DNA of 64,000 nt, from assembly GCF_030441895.1 (NCBI RefSeq), contig NZ_JARJAS010000018.1, one strand, 5' to 3'. Origin of the DNA: Enterococcus_D entomosocium (lineage in GTDB: Bacteria; Bacillota; Bacilli; Lactobacillales; Enterococcaceae). Positions 8,039-17,318 of the stretch are shown here, in pieces (the first letter of the stretch is position 1; every line of letters begins with the position of its first letter). A program made the translations under genes and the position numbers. The notes beneath the pieces were generated by a model. That model worked only from the letters and a program-made list of their open reading frames with translations, was not told the DNA's origin and made no database searches.

Positions 8039-10870
8039 CTATTTATCCATTCCGTATACTTCGACTTCATAGATTCGGGCTGCCGAATCTGCTCCTTGTG
8101 TTGGTTTATCGATACTGATTTTTACATATTGCACCTTCTGGACGCCAAACGTATTGGTGCTATTGCCGGCTTCATTTTTCAACGTTCGTGAAACTGGCTC
8201 ATAGTCTTTGCCATCTTCACTGACGAGCACCGTATACGCCCGCGTATTCATGTCTGGACCTTCTCCACCAGCCTCCGCATGAGCGAGGCGTACTTCACTG
8301 ACCGTTTGTGGTCGACCGAGATCGATCATCAACTCATGAGGCGCATTGCCTGTCGCACACCACTTCGTACTCAAATCACCATCGAGGGCAAAAGCTGGTG
8401 CTTCGGCATCATTGACAAACGATGAAGCAGTTGCTTCGGCATCTTTTGAAAGCAGCAGCAACTCTTTCGGCGCATCAGCAGAAATCGTGATCAATCCCGC
8501 CATTTCCAGAGGGGTCTCTCCTGCTTCGTTTTTGGCAACAAGCGTGACTTTGTAGGTACCTGGTTCCGAATAGGTCACTTGGGGATTTTCTTCTGTACTG
8601 CTGGTGATATCGCCGCCTTCAAACGTCCATTCGAATACTTCAGCATTCGCAGATGAGGTATTCGTGAAGGTGATCGTTTCACCCGGTGCCGCCAAGGTTT
8701 TAGAGGCTGTAAAGGCCGCTTTTGGCAGCTGATTGTTCGGCCAAGTGATCTCCACCGTATCGGATAGCTTGCCACGATTGCCATAGCGATCCACTGCCAC
8801 CACCGCAAACTTGGTTTTCGTCCCTTTTGGACGTTCAACGGCATTCAAATAGTGGTTGGTTGCTGGCGTAGCTGCTAAGAAAGAGCGTGAGCCGTCATCG
8901 TTCAATTGGTAGATCTCATAAACCGCAGCTGTCTTGTCCTTGGCAGCTTCCCACGTTAAACGGACACCCGCATAGTTGCCCTCTTCTTCATCAAAGAGCA
9001 CATCCTCAACCGTCAATGCTTCGGCAGCGAATTTCTCCGCTTTCTGATCTCCGATCGTTAATTGCCCTAGATTCAACTCATAGACATCACTGGTCTCTTC
9101 AGTGGTTATGTCATAACCGATCGCTGTCACTTCCCCTTTGATGTCTTTCAATGAGTAAGTAATCGTCGTCCAGTCTGCTGCGACCTCTTTGTCTCCTTTG
9201 ATCGTTTGTGTCGAACCATCGGCTAAGGTCACGACCAAATCAAGAGCTGTCGGTACCGTTGCTTTGACAGTCGTCGTCAGCTTCGTCTTTTTCGTCACAG
9301 GAAATGCTGTCTGATACAATGCCATGTGACTGGTACTGCCTTTTGTCATCTGTCCACGTAGTTTCAGTGCATTTCCGCCATTATAGGCATCCGCATAATT
9401 GATTGATACAGCCAAATCATTGTCTTTTCCGTGGTCAAAGACCCAACGATAGGTCGGCAAAACAGCTTGCAAGCTTCGGTTGTTCCAATTGCGGCTGGAC
9501 ACTTTTTCTCCGTCGATAAAATAGTTGTAGCCATTCCCCAGACTAAAATTCGTCACAAAAGGCAGCTCTGTGATAGCGGTCTGTTCCAGGGCATACGTGG
9601 AGATTCCAGGCCACTCTGTCGCTTCTGGCAGCTGGCTTTCCCGAGGATCGCCCGTGTTATTGACCCAAAAAGCATTCTCTTTGCTTTGGAAATCATCCGG
9701 CGTACTAGCAGAAGAATAGGTCCAGCTAGGCACATACAGGCCCAATGAGGTATAAGGAACGCCTTTTTCATCCGTAAACAGATCCCAGCGCACAGGCGTT
9801 GCATAGCCATTTTCTTGTACATCGATCCCAGCAAAAAGATCGTAAGGATCGACACCGATTTCACGGGCTTTTTCATTGGAGGCCTTCAGCAACTCTTTGT
9901 CCGCCAGTTTGTCAGTAGTCCACCAGAAATTCAAGAACATACTATCTGCCAATGGGTTCATCTCTGCATCCACTAAATAGGCTTTGTTCTTATCCGTCAA
10001 CGCGTTTTGCCAATCCATTTTCCCATCACTCGTCATGGAATCATACCACATGATCTCTAAATGCTCGTCGGCTTGTTCTTTGAATTGGGCGATCAATTCT
10101 TGCATCGCTTTGGCGTGGCTTTCATTTAGTCCTTTACCATCAGCCCCCGATTGTTCGACACCTTCCGCTGCATCATCAAAACTAGTGACCGCCGTATCGG
10201 TTTCTTGATTGATGAACCAGCCATCAAAGCCATACGTATTGGCAACTTCGATCATCTTTTCTACGATCGGGAAATTGCCGTCCTCATCCTTAGCTAAAAA
10301 CGTATCTAGCCATTCCAGCTTCCCACCATGGGCAGTTTGCGGAAAGAAGATTGTTCCTAAAACCGGCACGCCATTCCTATGAGCAGCATCTGTCACATCA
10401 GGACTTGGTGGTACGATGATCCCTTCGCCAGAAGAGCCGCCCCAATAAACCAATTGATCGATGTATTGCCAATAAGAAAAGACATTGGCATCAAAGGTAT
10501 TGATCCCTCGTGGTGAATTGCCGCTCGTACTGCTATTCATGATCGAAAGCGCCACGACTTTGGTTTCTGCCGTTTGCGTGTCATTCATCTTCGGCAACGT
10601 CTCTTTAGCTGCCCGCTGCGCTAATGGAACGACGCTGGTATTGTATTTCGCATCTGGATCTTTTTCAAAAGACCATGCCAACAAATCCTCTGGGAACCAA
10701 TAAGACGACTCCGGTTGATTGTCCATCGCTTTTTCCAACGTACTTTTGGCTGTTTCCTGGTAAACGACTTTTCCAGTTGTCTTCGCCTCACTTTGGGTGC
10801 AGCCGCCGATTGCCGTTGCCGCTGCCAATACCAACAAAGATACGCCAACTTTACTGATTTTCCTTGTCAC
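8039..10870 (-). CDS. GH85 endo-beta-N-acetylglucosaminidase, surface lipoprotein
   Basis: GH85 enzymes cut the chitobiose core of N-glycans, releasing them from glycoproteins. This 943-residue protein starts with a lipoprotein signal (lipobox AIGGC, Cys24). The GH85 barrel spans about residues 60-400 and carries the catalytic pair in WFINQET (Asn221 and Glu223), typical of the substrate-assisted mechanism. Beyond it are a beta-sandwich region, a fibronectin-like segment (about 625-710), a PKD domain (about 715-800) and a C-terminal F5/8-type carbohydrate-binding domain (about 815-940). The start is GTG with GGAGGAAGAAGT upstream. It is a single-gene unit with a cre-overlapped promoter. It probably harvests host or dietary N-glycans; the acceptor preference is unknown. 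Confidence 0.92.
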   Translation of the reverse strand: MTRKISKVGVSLLVLAAATAIGGCTQSEAKTTGKVVYQETAKSTLEKAMDNQPESSYWFPEDLLAWSFEKDPDAKYNTSVVPLAQRAAKETLPKMNDTQTAETKVVALSIMNSSTSGNSPRGINTFDANVFSYWQYIDQLVYWGGSSGEGIIVPPSPDVTDAAHRNGVPVLGTIFFPQTAHGGKLEWLDTFLAKDEDGNFPIVEKMIEVANTYGFDGWFINQETDTAVTSFDDAAEGVEQSGADGKGLNESHAKAMQELIAQFKEQADEHLEIMWYDSMTSDGKMDWQNALTDKNKAYLVDAEMNPLADSMFLNFWWTTDKLADKELLKASNEKAREIGVDPYDLFAGIDVQENGYATPVRWDLFTDEKGVPYTSLGLYVPSWTYSSASTPDDFQSKENAFWVNNTGDPRESQLPEATEWPGISTYALEQTAITELPFVTNFSLGNGYNYFIDGEKVSSRNWNNRSLQAVLPTYRWVFDHGKDNDLAVSINYADAYNGGNALKLRGQMTKGSTSHMALYQTAFPVTKKTKLTTTVKATVPTALDLVVTLADGSTQTIKGDKEVAADWTTITYSLKDIKGEVTAIGYDITTEETSDVYELNLGQLTIGDQKAEKFAAEALTVEDVLFDEEEGNYAGVRLTWEAAKDKTAAVYEIYQLNDDGSRSFLAATPATNHYLNAVERPKGTKTKFAVVAVDRYGNRGKLSDTVEITWPNNQLPKAAFTASKTLAAPGETITFTNTSSANAEVFEWTFEGGDITSSTEENPQVTYSEPGTYKVTLVAKNEAGETPLEMAGLITISADAPKELLLLSKDAEATASSFVNDAEAPAFALDGDLSTKWCATGNAPHELMIDLGRPQTVSEVRLAHAEAGGEGPDMNTRAYTVLVSEDGKDYEPVSRTLKNEAGNSTNTFGVQKVQYVKISIDKPTQGADSAARIYEVEVYGMDK

Positions 10871-10906
10871 ACTTCTTCCTCCTTGTTTTACATAAACCCG
10901 CCAACA

Positions 10907-10937
10907 TTCCTACACTAAAACGATAACGCTTTCAAAG
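10907..10937 (-). promoter_or_regulatory. GH85 promoter overlapped by a cre site
   Basis: Minus strand: -35 TTGAAA (10930-10935), a 17-base spacer and a weak -10 TAGGAA with an upstream TG (10907-10912). CGATAACGCTTTCA (10921-10934) matches TGWNANCGNTNWCA except at one position, so CcpA repression is likely. Confidence 0.6.
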
Positions 10938-11000
10938 GTAGGAATATAGGAACAAATTAAAGAAATCATGCAACAAATCCAAGAAGGTTAGGTTTCGAAG

Positions 11001-11030
11001 AAAAAAGAGCCTCCTTTTTGGGAAGCTCTT
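11001..11030 (-). repeat. Left copy of a terminator-bearing direct repeat
   Basis: These 30 bases match 11703-11732 at all but one position. The unit is an intrinsic terminator on the minus strand (AAGAGCTTCCC...GGAGGCTCTTTTTT). This copy ends the toxin-antitoxin operon. Confidence 0.8.
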
Positions 11031-11067
11031 GGTCAACTAGCTAAAAAATCAGCTCTTCACACTTCAT

Positions 11068-11332
11068 TCATAATGTGTCCCATGCAGAATAAATTTCCAC
11101 AACTTTATTTTCCTCATCAACTTTGTAAACCACTCGATGTTGCCTATTCAGCCTACGTGAATATCTGCCTTCATGTGTAGGTCTCAGCTTTTCAAAAGAC
11201 TGCGTGGGCATATATGGATCTTCCTTCAAGGCCTGAATCACTTCTTCAAACTGTTTTTTTAAAATTCGATTGTTTGATTTTCCTTAGATCCACTTTCGCA
11301 GAGTTTTTGATTGTGACTGTATCGCTCCTCAT
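11068..11332 (-). pseudogene. YoeB/Txe-like toxin gene with a frameshift
   Basis: Starting at the ATG overlapping the antitoxin stop (TGATG), translation gives MRSDTVTIKNSAKVDLRKI and then stops after 28 codons. Dropping one base from the seven-A run (plus-strand T-run 11254-11260) restores one frame to 11068. That frame continues FEEVIQALKEDPYMP, then RYSRRLNRQHRVVY, and ends EIYSAWDTL. This is a complete RelE/YoeB-type mRNA endonuclease of about 87 residues, including the conserved RYSRR...HR and C-terminal YSAW elements. The gene is either dead, expressed by slippage on the homopolymer, or affected by a sequencing error. All key C-terminal residues remain after the shift. Confidence 0.75.
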
Positions 11333-11595
11333 CAAAGAGCTTGCCAATCAATATCATCGATATCCGTAAAGCCACTGTCGTCTTTTTCGCGGTCTCGTAC
11401 CTTTTCTAGAGTACCTGTTTGCTCAAGAAAAAGGGTTTCTTGAATCGCTCTCCAGTCTTCTAGCCCAATCAACACCGCATTGTTTCCACTACGATCACTA
11501 ATAATCTCAATTTCAGTATGGTTTTCATTTATATCTTTCAATAACTGATAAAAATTTTTACGAGCAGTGCTAGGATTCATCGTTGTATTAGCCAT
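11332..11595 (-). CDS. YefM/Phd-type antitoxin
   Basis: This 87-residue protein has the Phd/YefM fold: an N-terminal DNA-binding part (STARKNFYQLLKDINENHTEIEIIS) and an acidic, probably disordered, toxin-binding tail (EKDDSGFTDIDDIDW). It would neutralise the YoeB-like partner and repress the operon. The start is the ATG preceded by GGAGGAG; an in-frame upstream extension lacks a ribosome site. The stop overlaps the toxin start by one base. The partner gene is frameshifted while the antitoxin is intact, a common state for decaying modules. Confidence 0.88.
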   Translation of the reverse strand: MANTTMNPSTARKNFYQLLKDINENHTEIEIISDRSGNNAVLIGLEDWRAIQETLFLEQTGTLEKVRDREKDDSGFTDIDDIDWQAL

Positions 11596-11620
11596 TGCCA
11601 CTCCTCCTTTTCTGGATATA

Positions 11621-11668
11621 ATTATAGCGTACCTGATTGAGTACATCAAAAATACAATAACGTACTCA
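11621..11668 (-). promoter_or_regulatory. Promoter and operator of the toxin-antitoxin operon
   Basis: Minus strand: -35 TTGATG (11644-11649), a 17-base spacer and a perfect -10 TATAAT (11621-11626). Inverted arms TGAGTAC (11638-11644) and GTACTCA (11662-11668) flank the -35. YefM-type operators are built on short GTAC-centred palindromes, so this fits autoregulation. Confidence 0.65.
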
Positions 11669-11702
11669 TATACAGCGAACTTTTCCCGTTATTTTTACAT
11701 AG

Positions 11703-11732
11703 AAAAAAAGAGCCTCCTTTTAGGGAAGCTCT
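11703..11732 (-). repeat. Right copy of the terminator-bearing direct repeat
   Basis: These 30 bases match 11001-11030 with one T/A difference. This copy is the terminator of the GH127 gene, ending 17 bases before its stop codon in window coordinates. Confidence 0.8.
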
Positions 11733-11749
11733 TTGGCCATGCTTACTTC

Positions 11750-13690
11750 TTACTCCTTTCCAACGAGCGGCAGCCAAACGCGCATTTCGCCTATGCCCCG
11801 ATTGCCCCATAAATGGTATGGGATCAGTTGCCACGTACGAGGTATGACCGTTTCCGCTCGTTCTTCGTAAAGGGTTGTTCCCGACCATTCTTCGCTTTGG
11901 TAGCCTTTGATCGCCAAACGTAAAGTAGTTGGCAACAACGTATCCTCTTTCGCAAAGATCGCCTCCAGCGCTTGTGGGTCGATGCGGCAACGCCAGAGTG
12001 CTTGACCATTGTCGGCTTCTTCTATGCAATACACGAAGGGTCCTCGTTGCAATGCGACTTGATTGATAGCTTGAATAACCTGAGGATTCGCACGCAAGAT
12101 TTGCAATGGTTGTTCAAAACGGATATTGGCCGTCACGTTTTCGACTGCCTCAAAGATGATTGCCTCGTTCGTCTCCTGCCATTCGTGTTCACTATCGATT
12201 TGAAACTTACTTAGTCCGTTAGGTTTGTGGATGATGAGCGTCTTTGGAATGCCTTGATAGCGAATCGTGAGGTCCTCTGTAAAAGGAAACCCGCCCGTTT
12301 GTTCAAACGTAAATTGATCAGGTTCTTCTAAACGGCTTGCTACAAATAAATTCACGTAAAGCTTCTCTTGATCGCAGGTATAAACCAAGCGCTGCAGCGA
12401 AGCGACCATCCGTGCAAAATTGGGCGGACAACACGCACAACCGAGCCAATCGGGTCGTTGGGCTTTGACGTGACCTTTGCCAGGATTTTCTTGATCTCGT
12501 TGGGGATTGACCTCCAAAGGATTCACGTAGAAAAAGTGTTTACCGTCAATTGCCGCACCAGAAAGGACGCTATTATACAACGCTCGTTCCATCGTCGCTA
12601 AATATTTTGGTTCATTGGTTAGTTTGAACAGCTCAAAAGAAAATTGGACCAATGCAATAGCTGCACAGGTTTCACAATACATCGTATCATTTGGCAAATC
12701 ATAGGGACCGACAAAGGCTTCCCCGTGAACGGTTGAGCCGACGCCACCGGTCACATACATTTTCTTACAGGCGATGTCTTCCCAAATCGCTTCGCAAGCG
12801 TCGATTAATGCTTGATCTTGGGTATGCTGGGCGACTTTTGCCATACCGCTTGCCATATACAGCATTCGTACCGCATGACCTTTGGCTTCATGCTGCTTTT
12901 TAGGTTGATCGTAGGCTTGTAAATAGGTGAGGTCTACCCTTGGTGTTTCATCTGATAAGCCATCCGCTTGGTTTTTCAAAATTTCTTTTTCGTAAAAGGC
13001 AGGATCTTCCCCACGTACTTCAAGAAAAAAATCAGCTAATGTCAAATAAGTTTGTTTACCAGTGTATTCATACAAACGCACCAGCGCCAATTCGATCTCT
13101 TGATGGCCATCTGCACCTTGAATTTTTCCAGGCTCCCGCCCAAAATACGTGCAAATATTGGCGATATTTTTCTCTGCCACGGTCAGTAATTTATCCTTGC
13201 CTGTTGCTTGATCATAAGCGATAGCCGCTTCGACTAGATGCCCGGCACAATAAAGTTCATGACTGAAATACAGCTGACGGTATTTTAACTTCGGTCGGGT
13301 CAATTGAAAGAAGGTATTTAAGTAGCCGTCCGCTTCTTGCGCAGCAGCAACTAAGTCAATCACTTCATCTATTGTCTTTTCCAATTGCGGATCGCTAGTA
13401 TTCAACAAGCTATACCCAGCCGACTCGATCCATTTGTAGACATCACTATCTTGGAAAAACCAGCCAAAATGTTCCCCTTCCATTTGCCCTGCAGCGATGC
13501 GAAAATTCGCCAAGGCATGGCTTTTCCCAGCTGGCAAATTGGGATCTTCCCGTTCTGCTTGAACATCTACATCGATTTCATCATTTAGGACTTGGTATTG
13601 GTAAGGAATCGTTTCTTTGCGAACAAGCTCTTGGTATCCTTGCCAAAACTCGTCCGTGAGCTGGATCTTGTTTAATGTGAATTCTTTCAT
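11750..13690 (-). CDS. GH127 beta-L-arabinofuranosidase
   Basis: GH127 enzymes remove beta-1,2-linked L-arabinofuranose from short beta-arabinosides, as on hydroxyproline-rich plant glycoproteins. The 646-residue protein has no signal peptide, so it acts in the cytoplasm. The metal/catalytic residues of the family are present: Glu340 and Cys342 in YCETC, and Cys420 and Cys421 in GCACCPPN. These nearly coincide in number with the residues I recall for Bifidobacterium HypBA1. The start is the ATG after AGGAGA; longer readings lack a ribosome site. It follows the AraC-type gene by 50 bases and is probably in the same transcript. Confidence 0.92.
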   Translation of the reverse strand: MKEFTLNKIQLTDEFWQGYQELVRKETIPYQYQVLNDEIDVDVQAEREDPNLPAGKSHALANFRIAAGQMEGEHFGWFFQDSDVYKWIESAGYSLLNTSDPQLEKTIDEVIDLVAAAQEADGYLNTFFQLTRPKLKYRQLYFSHELYCAGHLVEAAIAYDQATGKDKLLTVAEKNIANICTYFGREPGKIQGADGHQEIELALVRLYEYTGKQTYLTLADFFLEVRGEDPAFYEKEILKNQADGLSDETPRVDLTYLQAYDQPKKQHEAKGHAVRMLYMASGMAKVAQHTQDQALIDACEAIWEDIACKKMYVTGGVGSTVHGEAFVGPYDLPNDTMYCETCAAIALVQFSFELFKLTNEPKYLATMERALYNSVLSGAAIDGKHFFYVNPLEVNPQRDQENPGKGHVKAQRPDWLGCACCPPNFARMVASLQRLVYTCDQEKLYVNLFVASRLEEPDQFTFEQTGGFPFTEDLTIRYQGIPKTLIIHKPNGLSKFQIDSEHEWQETNEAIIFEAVENVTANIRFEQPLQILRANPQVIQAINQVALQRGPFVYCIEEADNGQALWRCRIDPQALEAIFAKEDTLLPTTLRLAIKGYQSEEWSGTTLYEERAETVIPRTWQLIPYHLWGNRGIGEMRVWLPLVGKE

Positions 13691-13740
13691 TACGTTCTCC
13701 TGTTCTTTTATTTTTTTATGTTTGATCATTCGTTCTATAT

Positions 13741-14637
13741 TCACTTCATTAATAGAAAGGCCGAATCATCTCCTGTGATATGTTGCCCTGCCTCCTCTTT
13801 GATCGTTTGCTTATATAAGAGCTGGTAGGCTTTAGGACTCATGCCTTTTTTCTGTTTAAAGGTATTGGTAAAGTGCTGCCTGCTGTTGAATCCTGCTTGA
13901 GCGGCAATTTCGACGATTGGCAGCTGACTATTGCTTAGTAAAAATGCTGCCTGTTTCAGACGCTCACTGGTGAGAAAATGGTTGACCGTCACTCCCAGTT
14001 GCTCATGAAAGAGTTTATGCAAGTAAGCTTTCGTAATCCCCACCGCCGCTGCGATTTGGGAGACTTGAATATCTTCATCAAAATGCTGTTGAATATAGTT
14101 GATCGCAGCGTTCACATAGCAATTGCCCCGTTTGGTTTCTTTCGTACGTAATGAAAAGGCTAATTCCATCAGCATCCGCTTAAACAAGAGCTCGATCGTA
14201 AATTGCCGTTCAGCAGACGGTTGCTCTTGAGTATCATCGATCATTAGCAGCTGCAGCAATGACTTGATCGCTTGTCCAAATTGGCGGACATCGCGACTTT
14301 TCGCGTAAGGCTCATTCCATTGTACATTTCCTTTGATGTATGCAAAAACATCACGAACACAAAGGGCGGACGGTGTCTCACTCAGAAGAAATTCAATATT
14401 CAGTAATGTGCAGGAATCTCCTTCAACGAGTAAGGCGTGTTCCACAAACGCATTTATGAAAACGAAATCATTTCTTTCCAGAACAATTACTTGATCTTGC
14501 ACCTTTATCTTACACTTCCCTTTGGTCACAAACATGATCTCACACGCTGGGTGTTGATGTGGATTCATGGAAAAACGCTCAAGGGCAACACTATAGTATG
14601 CTGTAATCTTCGCATAGTTTGTTTCTTGTGGAAACAC
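13741..14637 (-). CDS. AraC-family regulator with cupin sensor domain
   Basis: This is a 298-residue transcription factor. The N-terminal cupin-like domain (about 20-100; HPACEIMFVTKGKC) would bind a sugar. The C-terminal double helix-turn-helix (about 180-280) contains VSQIAAAVGITKAYLHKLF and the AraC signature around IVEIAAQAGFNSRQHFTNTFK. It starts with GTG about ten bases after AAGGAG. It sits upstream of GH127 and divergent from GH27, so control of both flanking genes is likely. The ligand is probably L-arabinose or an arabinoside, inferred from context only. Confidence 0.88.
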   Translation of the reverse strand: MFPQETNYAKITAYYSVALERFSMNPHQHPACEIMFVTKGKCKIKVQDQVIVLERNDFVFINAFVEHALLVEGDSCTLLNIEFLLSETPSALCVRDVFAYIKGNVQWNEPYAKSRDVRQFGQAIKSLLQLLMIDDTQEQPSAERQFTIELLFKRMLMELAFSLRTKETKRGNCYVNAAINYIQQHFDEDIQVSQIAAAVGITKAYLHKLFHEQLGVTVNHFLTSERLKQAAFLLSNSQLPIVEIAAQAGFNSRQHFTNTFKQKKGMSPKAYQLLYKQTIKEEAGQHITGDDSAFLLMK

Positions 14638-14760
14638 TATTGATCAACTCCTTTTTCATTCGTTGACGATTTCTTTCTTTTTTATTTCTAGTAGACAAAA
14701 CTTTCCCTCTCTTTTTTATTGCTTACTATACTATAAGAAAAACGTACTAGGAGGAAATCG

Positions 14761-16023
14761 ATGTCTTTTTTACATTTTGCACAAACACCCCCAATGGGAT
14801 GGAATTCTTGGGACTGCTATGGCGCTTCTGTGACCGAAGCAGAAGTGATCGCCCATGCCGATTTTATGGCAGAGCATTTGAAAGCTTATGGTTGGGAGTA
14901 TGTCGTCGTGGATATTCAATGGAGCGAACCAGAAGCAAAGTCTACAAGGTACAATGATTTTTATCCGTTGTGTATGGACGACTATTCTCGCTTGATTCCT
15001 GCTGAAAATCGTTTCCCTTCAGCAAAAGATGGCGCTGGTTTCAAAAAACTTGGTGACTATCTGCATCAAAAAGGGCTGAAGTTTGGTATCCATATCATGC
15101 GCGGCATTCCACGACAAGCAGTTCATCAAAATACGCCGATCAAAGGAACGGATAAACGGGCACGGGACATTGCTATGAATTCAATCTGCCCTTGGAATTC
15201 CGATATGTATGGGGTCGATGTTTCATTGCCTGAAGGACAGCTTTATTATGATTCTTTGCTCGAATTATATGCTTCTTGGGGTGTTGACTTTATAAAGGTG
15301 GATGATATCGGCGATTCGAAAATTTACGGTGATGCCCATAAAGCAGAAATCAAAGCGATTCGCCGTGCAATCGATCGATCCGGTCGAGAGATCGTCCTTT
15401 CTTTGTCTCCCGGACCAGCTGCCCTCAAAAATGGTAGTTTCTTTCAAAATCATGCCAATATGTGGCGCTTGACGGATGACTTTTGGGATCATTGGGATGC
15501 CCTTTACGCCATGTTTGACCGAGCAGCAGAGTGGGCACCTTTCGTCCGTCCAGGTAACTGGCCTGACTGTGATATGTTGCCGTTGGGTCATATCGGCATT
15601 CGGGCAGTTGATGGTGGCGGTGGTGACAGCTGGACACGTTTTACGGAAGACGAGCAATACTTATTGATGAGTTTATGGACGATCTTCCAATCTCCATTGA
15701 TGTTTGGTGGTACTTTACCAGACATCGATCTCTTTACCTTACGTTTATTGACGAATACTGAAGTCTTAGAAATGTATCGAAGAATTTATACGAAAAAAGA
15801 GTTCTATCGTGATCAAGAGTGGATCATTTGGGAGGCGTTGAGCGACACAGCAGTCTACTATGCCATTTTCAATGTTTCTGATCAAACGCAAACCATCCCA
15901 AAATCGATCACTGATTTACCACCACTTAAAAACGGCACTGAGTTATGGCAACAAAAAGAACAAACAATTGCCAATGCTGAGGTTCCTACTCATGGTGTCC
16001 GATTATTCAAAGGCAGTATTTAG
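14761..16023 (+). CDS. GH27 glycosidase, probable beta-L-arabinopyranosidase
   Basis: This 420-residue GH27 family protein lacks a signal peptide and is therefore cytoplasmic. It opens with the family signature PPMGWNSWDCYG. The nucleophile is Asp181 in FIKVDD and the acid/base lies in WPDCDML (267-273). Typical alpha-galactosidases have DDCW after the second strand; here it reads VDIQW (Ile52). An Ile at this place is, as I recall, what distinguishes the Geobacillus beta-L-arabinopyranosidase Abp. Together with the arabinan neighbours this favours beta-L-arabinopyranosidase, but alpha-galactosidase activity is not excluded. The start follows AGGAGG. Confidence 0.85.
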   Translation: MSFLHFAQTPPMGWNSWDCYGASVTEAEVIAHADFMAEHLKAYGWEYVVVDIQWSEPEAKSTRYNDFYPLCMDDYSRLIPAENRFPSAKDGAGFKKLGDYLHQKGLKFGIHIMRGIPRQAVHQNTPIKGTDKRARDIAMNSICPWNSDMYGVDVSLPEGQLYYDSLLELYASWGVDFIKVDDIGDSKIYGDAHKAEIKAIRRAIDRSGREIVLSLSPGPAALKNGSFFQNHANMWRLTDDFWDHWDALYAMFDRAAEWAPFVRPGNWPDCDMLPLGHIGIRAVDGGGGDSWTRFTEDEQYLLMSLWTIFQSPLMFGGTLPDIDLFTLRLLTNTEVLEMYRRIYTKKEFYRDQEWIIWEALSDTAVYYAIFNVSDQTQTIPKSITDLPPLKNGTELWQQKEQTIANAEVPTHGVRLFKGSI

Positions 16024-16047
16024 TAAAACCGGCAGCAGTATACGTTT

Positions 16048-16090
16048 ATAAGCAGCACAATGCAACCTGCCCATTGTGCTGCTTATTTTT
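16048..16090. terminator. Bidirectional terminator between GH27 and GH43
   Basis: A perfect 15-bp stem (ATAAGCAGCACAATG with its complement) is followed by TTTTT on the plus strand. It lies between converging genes and touches the GH43 stop codon. Confidence 0.85.
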
Positions 16091-17280
16091 TATTCTTCGT
16101 ACACTTTTCGACCAAGAAACGCAACGCCTTGATCATTGATTCCAGATAAAAACAACCTTTCTTTTTGGTCGATGTACTCATAATATGGGACAAATTCATT
16201 TTCTCCCCACAAGTAACTTCGTCCTTCTTTTTTTAATGCTGTTATTTCTTGCTGTTGAGAAGATATAACTTGAGACTCGTGATCAAATTGGATGATTTCC
16301 CACTTTCCTAACAGAGTTTCCTGCTCTGGCATTCGTGAAACACTTCCCTGATAGATTGAAGCAGAGATTACTGGCCAACCTGATTCTAGCCAATAGAGTT
16401 TACGTATTTGTAAATAGAATTGGTCACTGAAGGGTTTTCTCCGTGCATGATGCACAACGAAGCTTTCTTTATTGGATTGCGTAAAGATCGAATTATGACC
16501 AGGAGCGTATACAACTGGTTCTTCTGAGAACTGATAACTGCCCAACAGTTTGGTTCCTACTTCGGTTGGCGTCTTCTCTTGATCCGTCATGGCCGTACCA
16601 TGCCAGTCCAGATATGGCCCCGTAATTTCTTTTGCTCGGGCGACACGGATATTATACGAATCGTTAAGGGAATCGAAAGAAACAAACAAATAATAATAAT
16701 CGGTTTCAGGATGATAATAGACAAATGGGCCTTCAATAGCAGTATCAACTGTTTTCGGACGAAAAGCAATCCGTTGGCCATAGCTCTTTTCTTGAAGTTT
16801 TCCAGTTTCTTTGTTCAATGGAGCAATATAGATTCCGCCAAAGAAAGAACCATAGACAAACCACTGTTCACCCGAGCGGTCAAAAGCAATATTGGCATCG
16901 ATCGCGTTATGCTGTGCAAGAGTAGCATTGGTTTTAATAACCTCTCCTTGATCTTCCCAAGGGCCCAAAGGATCTGTTGCTGTAGCTAAGCCAATAAAAG
17001 AAGTGGTACTGCCGAATGTCGAAGCAGAATAATACATACGGAATTCGTCCTTATAGCGAATAACTTCCGGTGCCCATAGTCCTTGAGCCTTGCTCCATTT
17101 TACTGCTGGTTCAGGCATTTCTGACAATGCCTGTTTCTCAAATTGCCAATGGATCAAATCTTTTGAACGACGAATTGGTACACCAGCCGTTTTGGGCTGT
17201 TGTGTGTCCGTTGAATATAAATAAAAGGTGCCTTCATGTTCAATAATCGTAGGATCATGAACCCCATTGATCGCTGTCAT
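16090..17280 (-). CDS. GH43 arabinanase/arabinofuranosidase, cytoplasmic
   Basis: This roughly 396-residue GH43 protein has no signal peptide. The five-bladed propeller residues are visible: the general base Asp in GVHDPTI near the N-terminus, the pKa-modulating Asp in HNAIDANIAF, and the general acid Glu in TAIEGPFVYYH. The HNSIFTQ metal-site His follows, and a small beta-sandwich domain occupies the last 90 residues. This layout matches GH43 enzymes that cut alpha-1,5-arabinan chains, and in the cytoplasm it would trim imported oligosaccharides. Two starts are possible: ATG at 17280 with GAGG six bases upstream (chosen) or ATG at 17292, which touches AGGAG. Confidence 0.85.
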   Translation of the reverse strand: MTAINGVHDPTIIEHEGTFYLYSTDTQQPKTAGVPIRRSKDLIHWQFEKQALSEMPEPAVKWSKAQGLWAPEVIRYKDEFRMYYSASTFGSTTSFIGLATATDPLGPWEDQGEVIKTNATLAQHNAIDANIAFDRSGEQWFVYGSFFGGIYIAPLNKETGKLQEKSYGQRIAFRPKTVDTAIEGPFVYYHPETDYYYLFVSFDSLNDSYNIRVARAKEITGPYLDWHGTAMTDQEKTPTEVGTKLLGSYQFSEEPVVYAPGHNSIFTQSNKESFVVHHARRKPFSDQFYLQIRKLYWLESGWPVISASIYQGSVSRMPEQETLLGKWEIIQFDHESQVISSQQQEITALKKEGRSYLWGENEFVPYYEYIDQKERLFLSGINDQGVAFLGRKVYEE

Positions 17281-17318
17281 GTCTTCCCTCATCTCCTAAT
17301 TGATTTATTCTATTTTAT

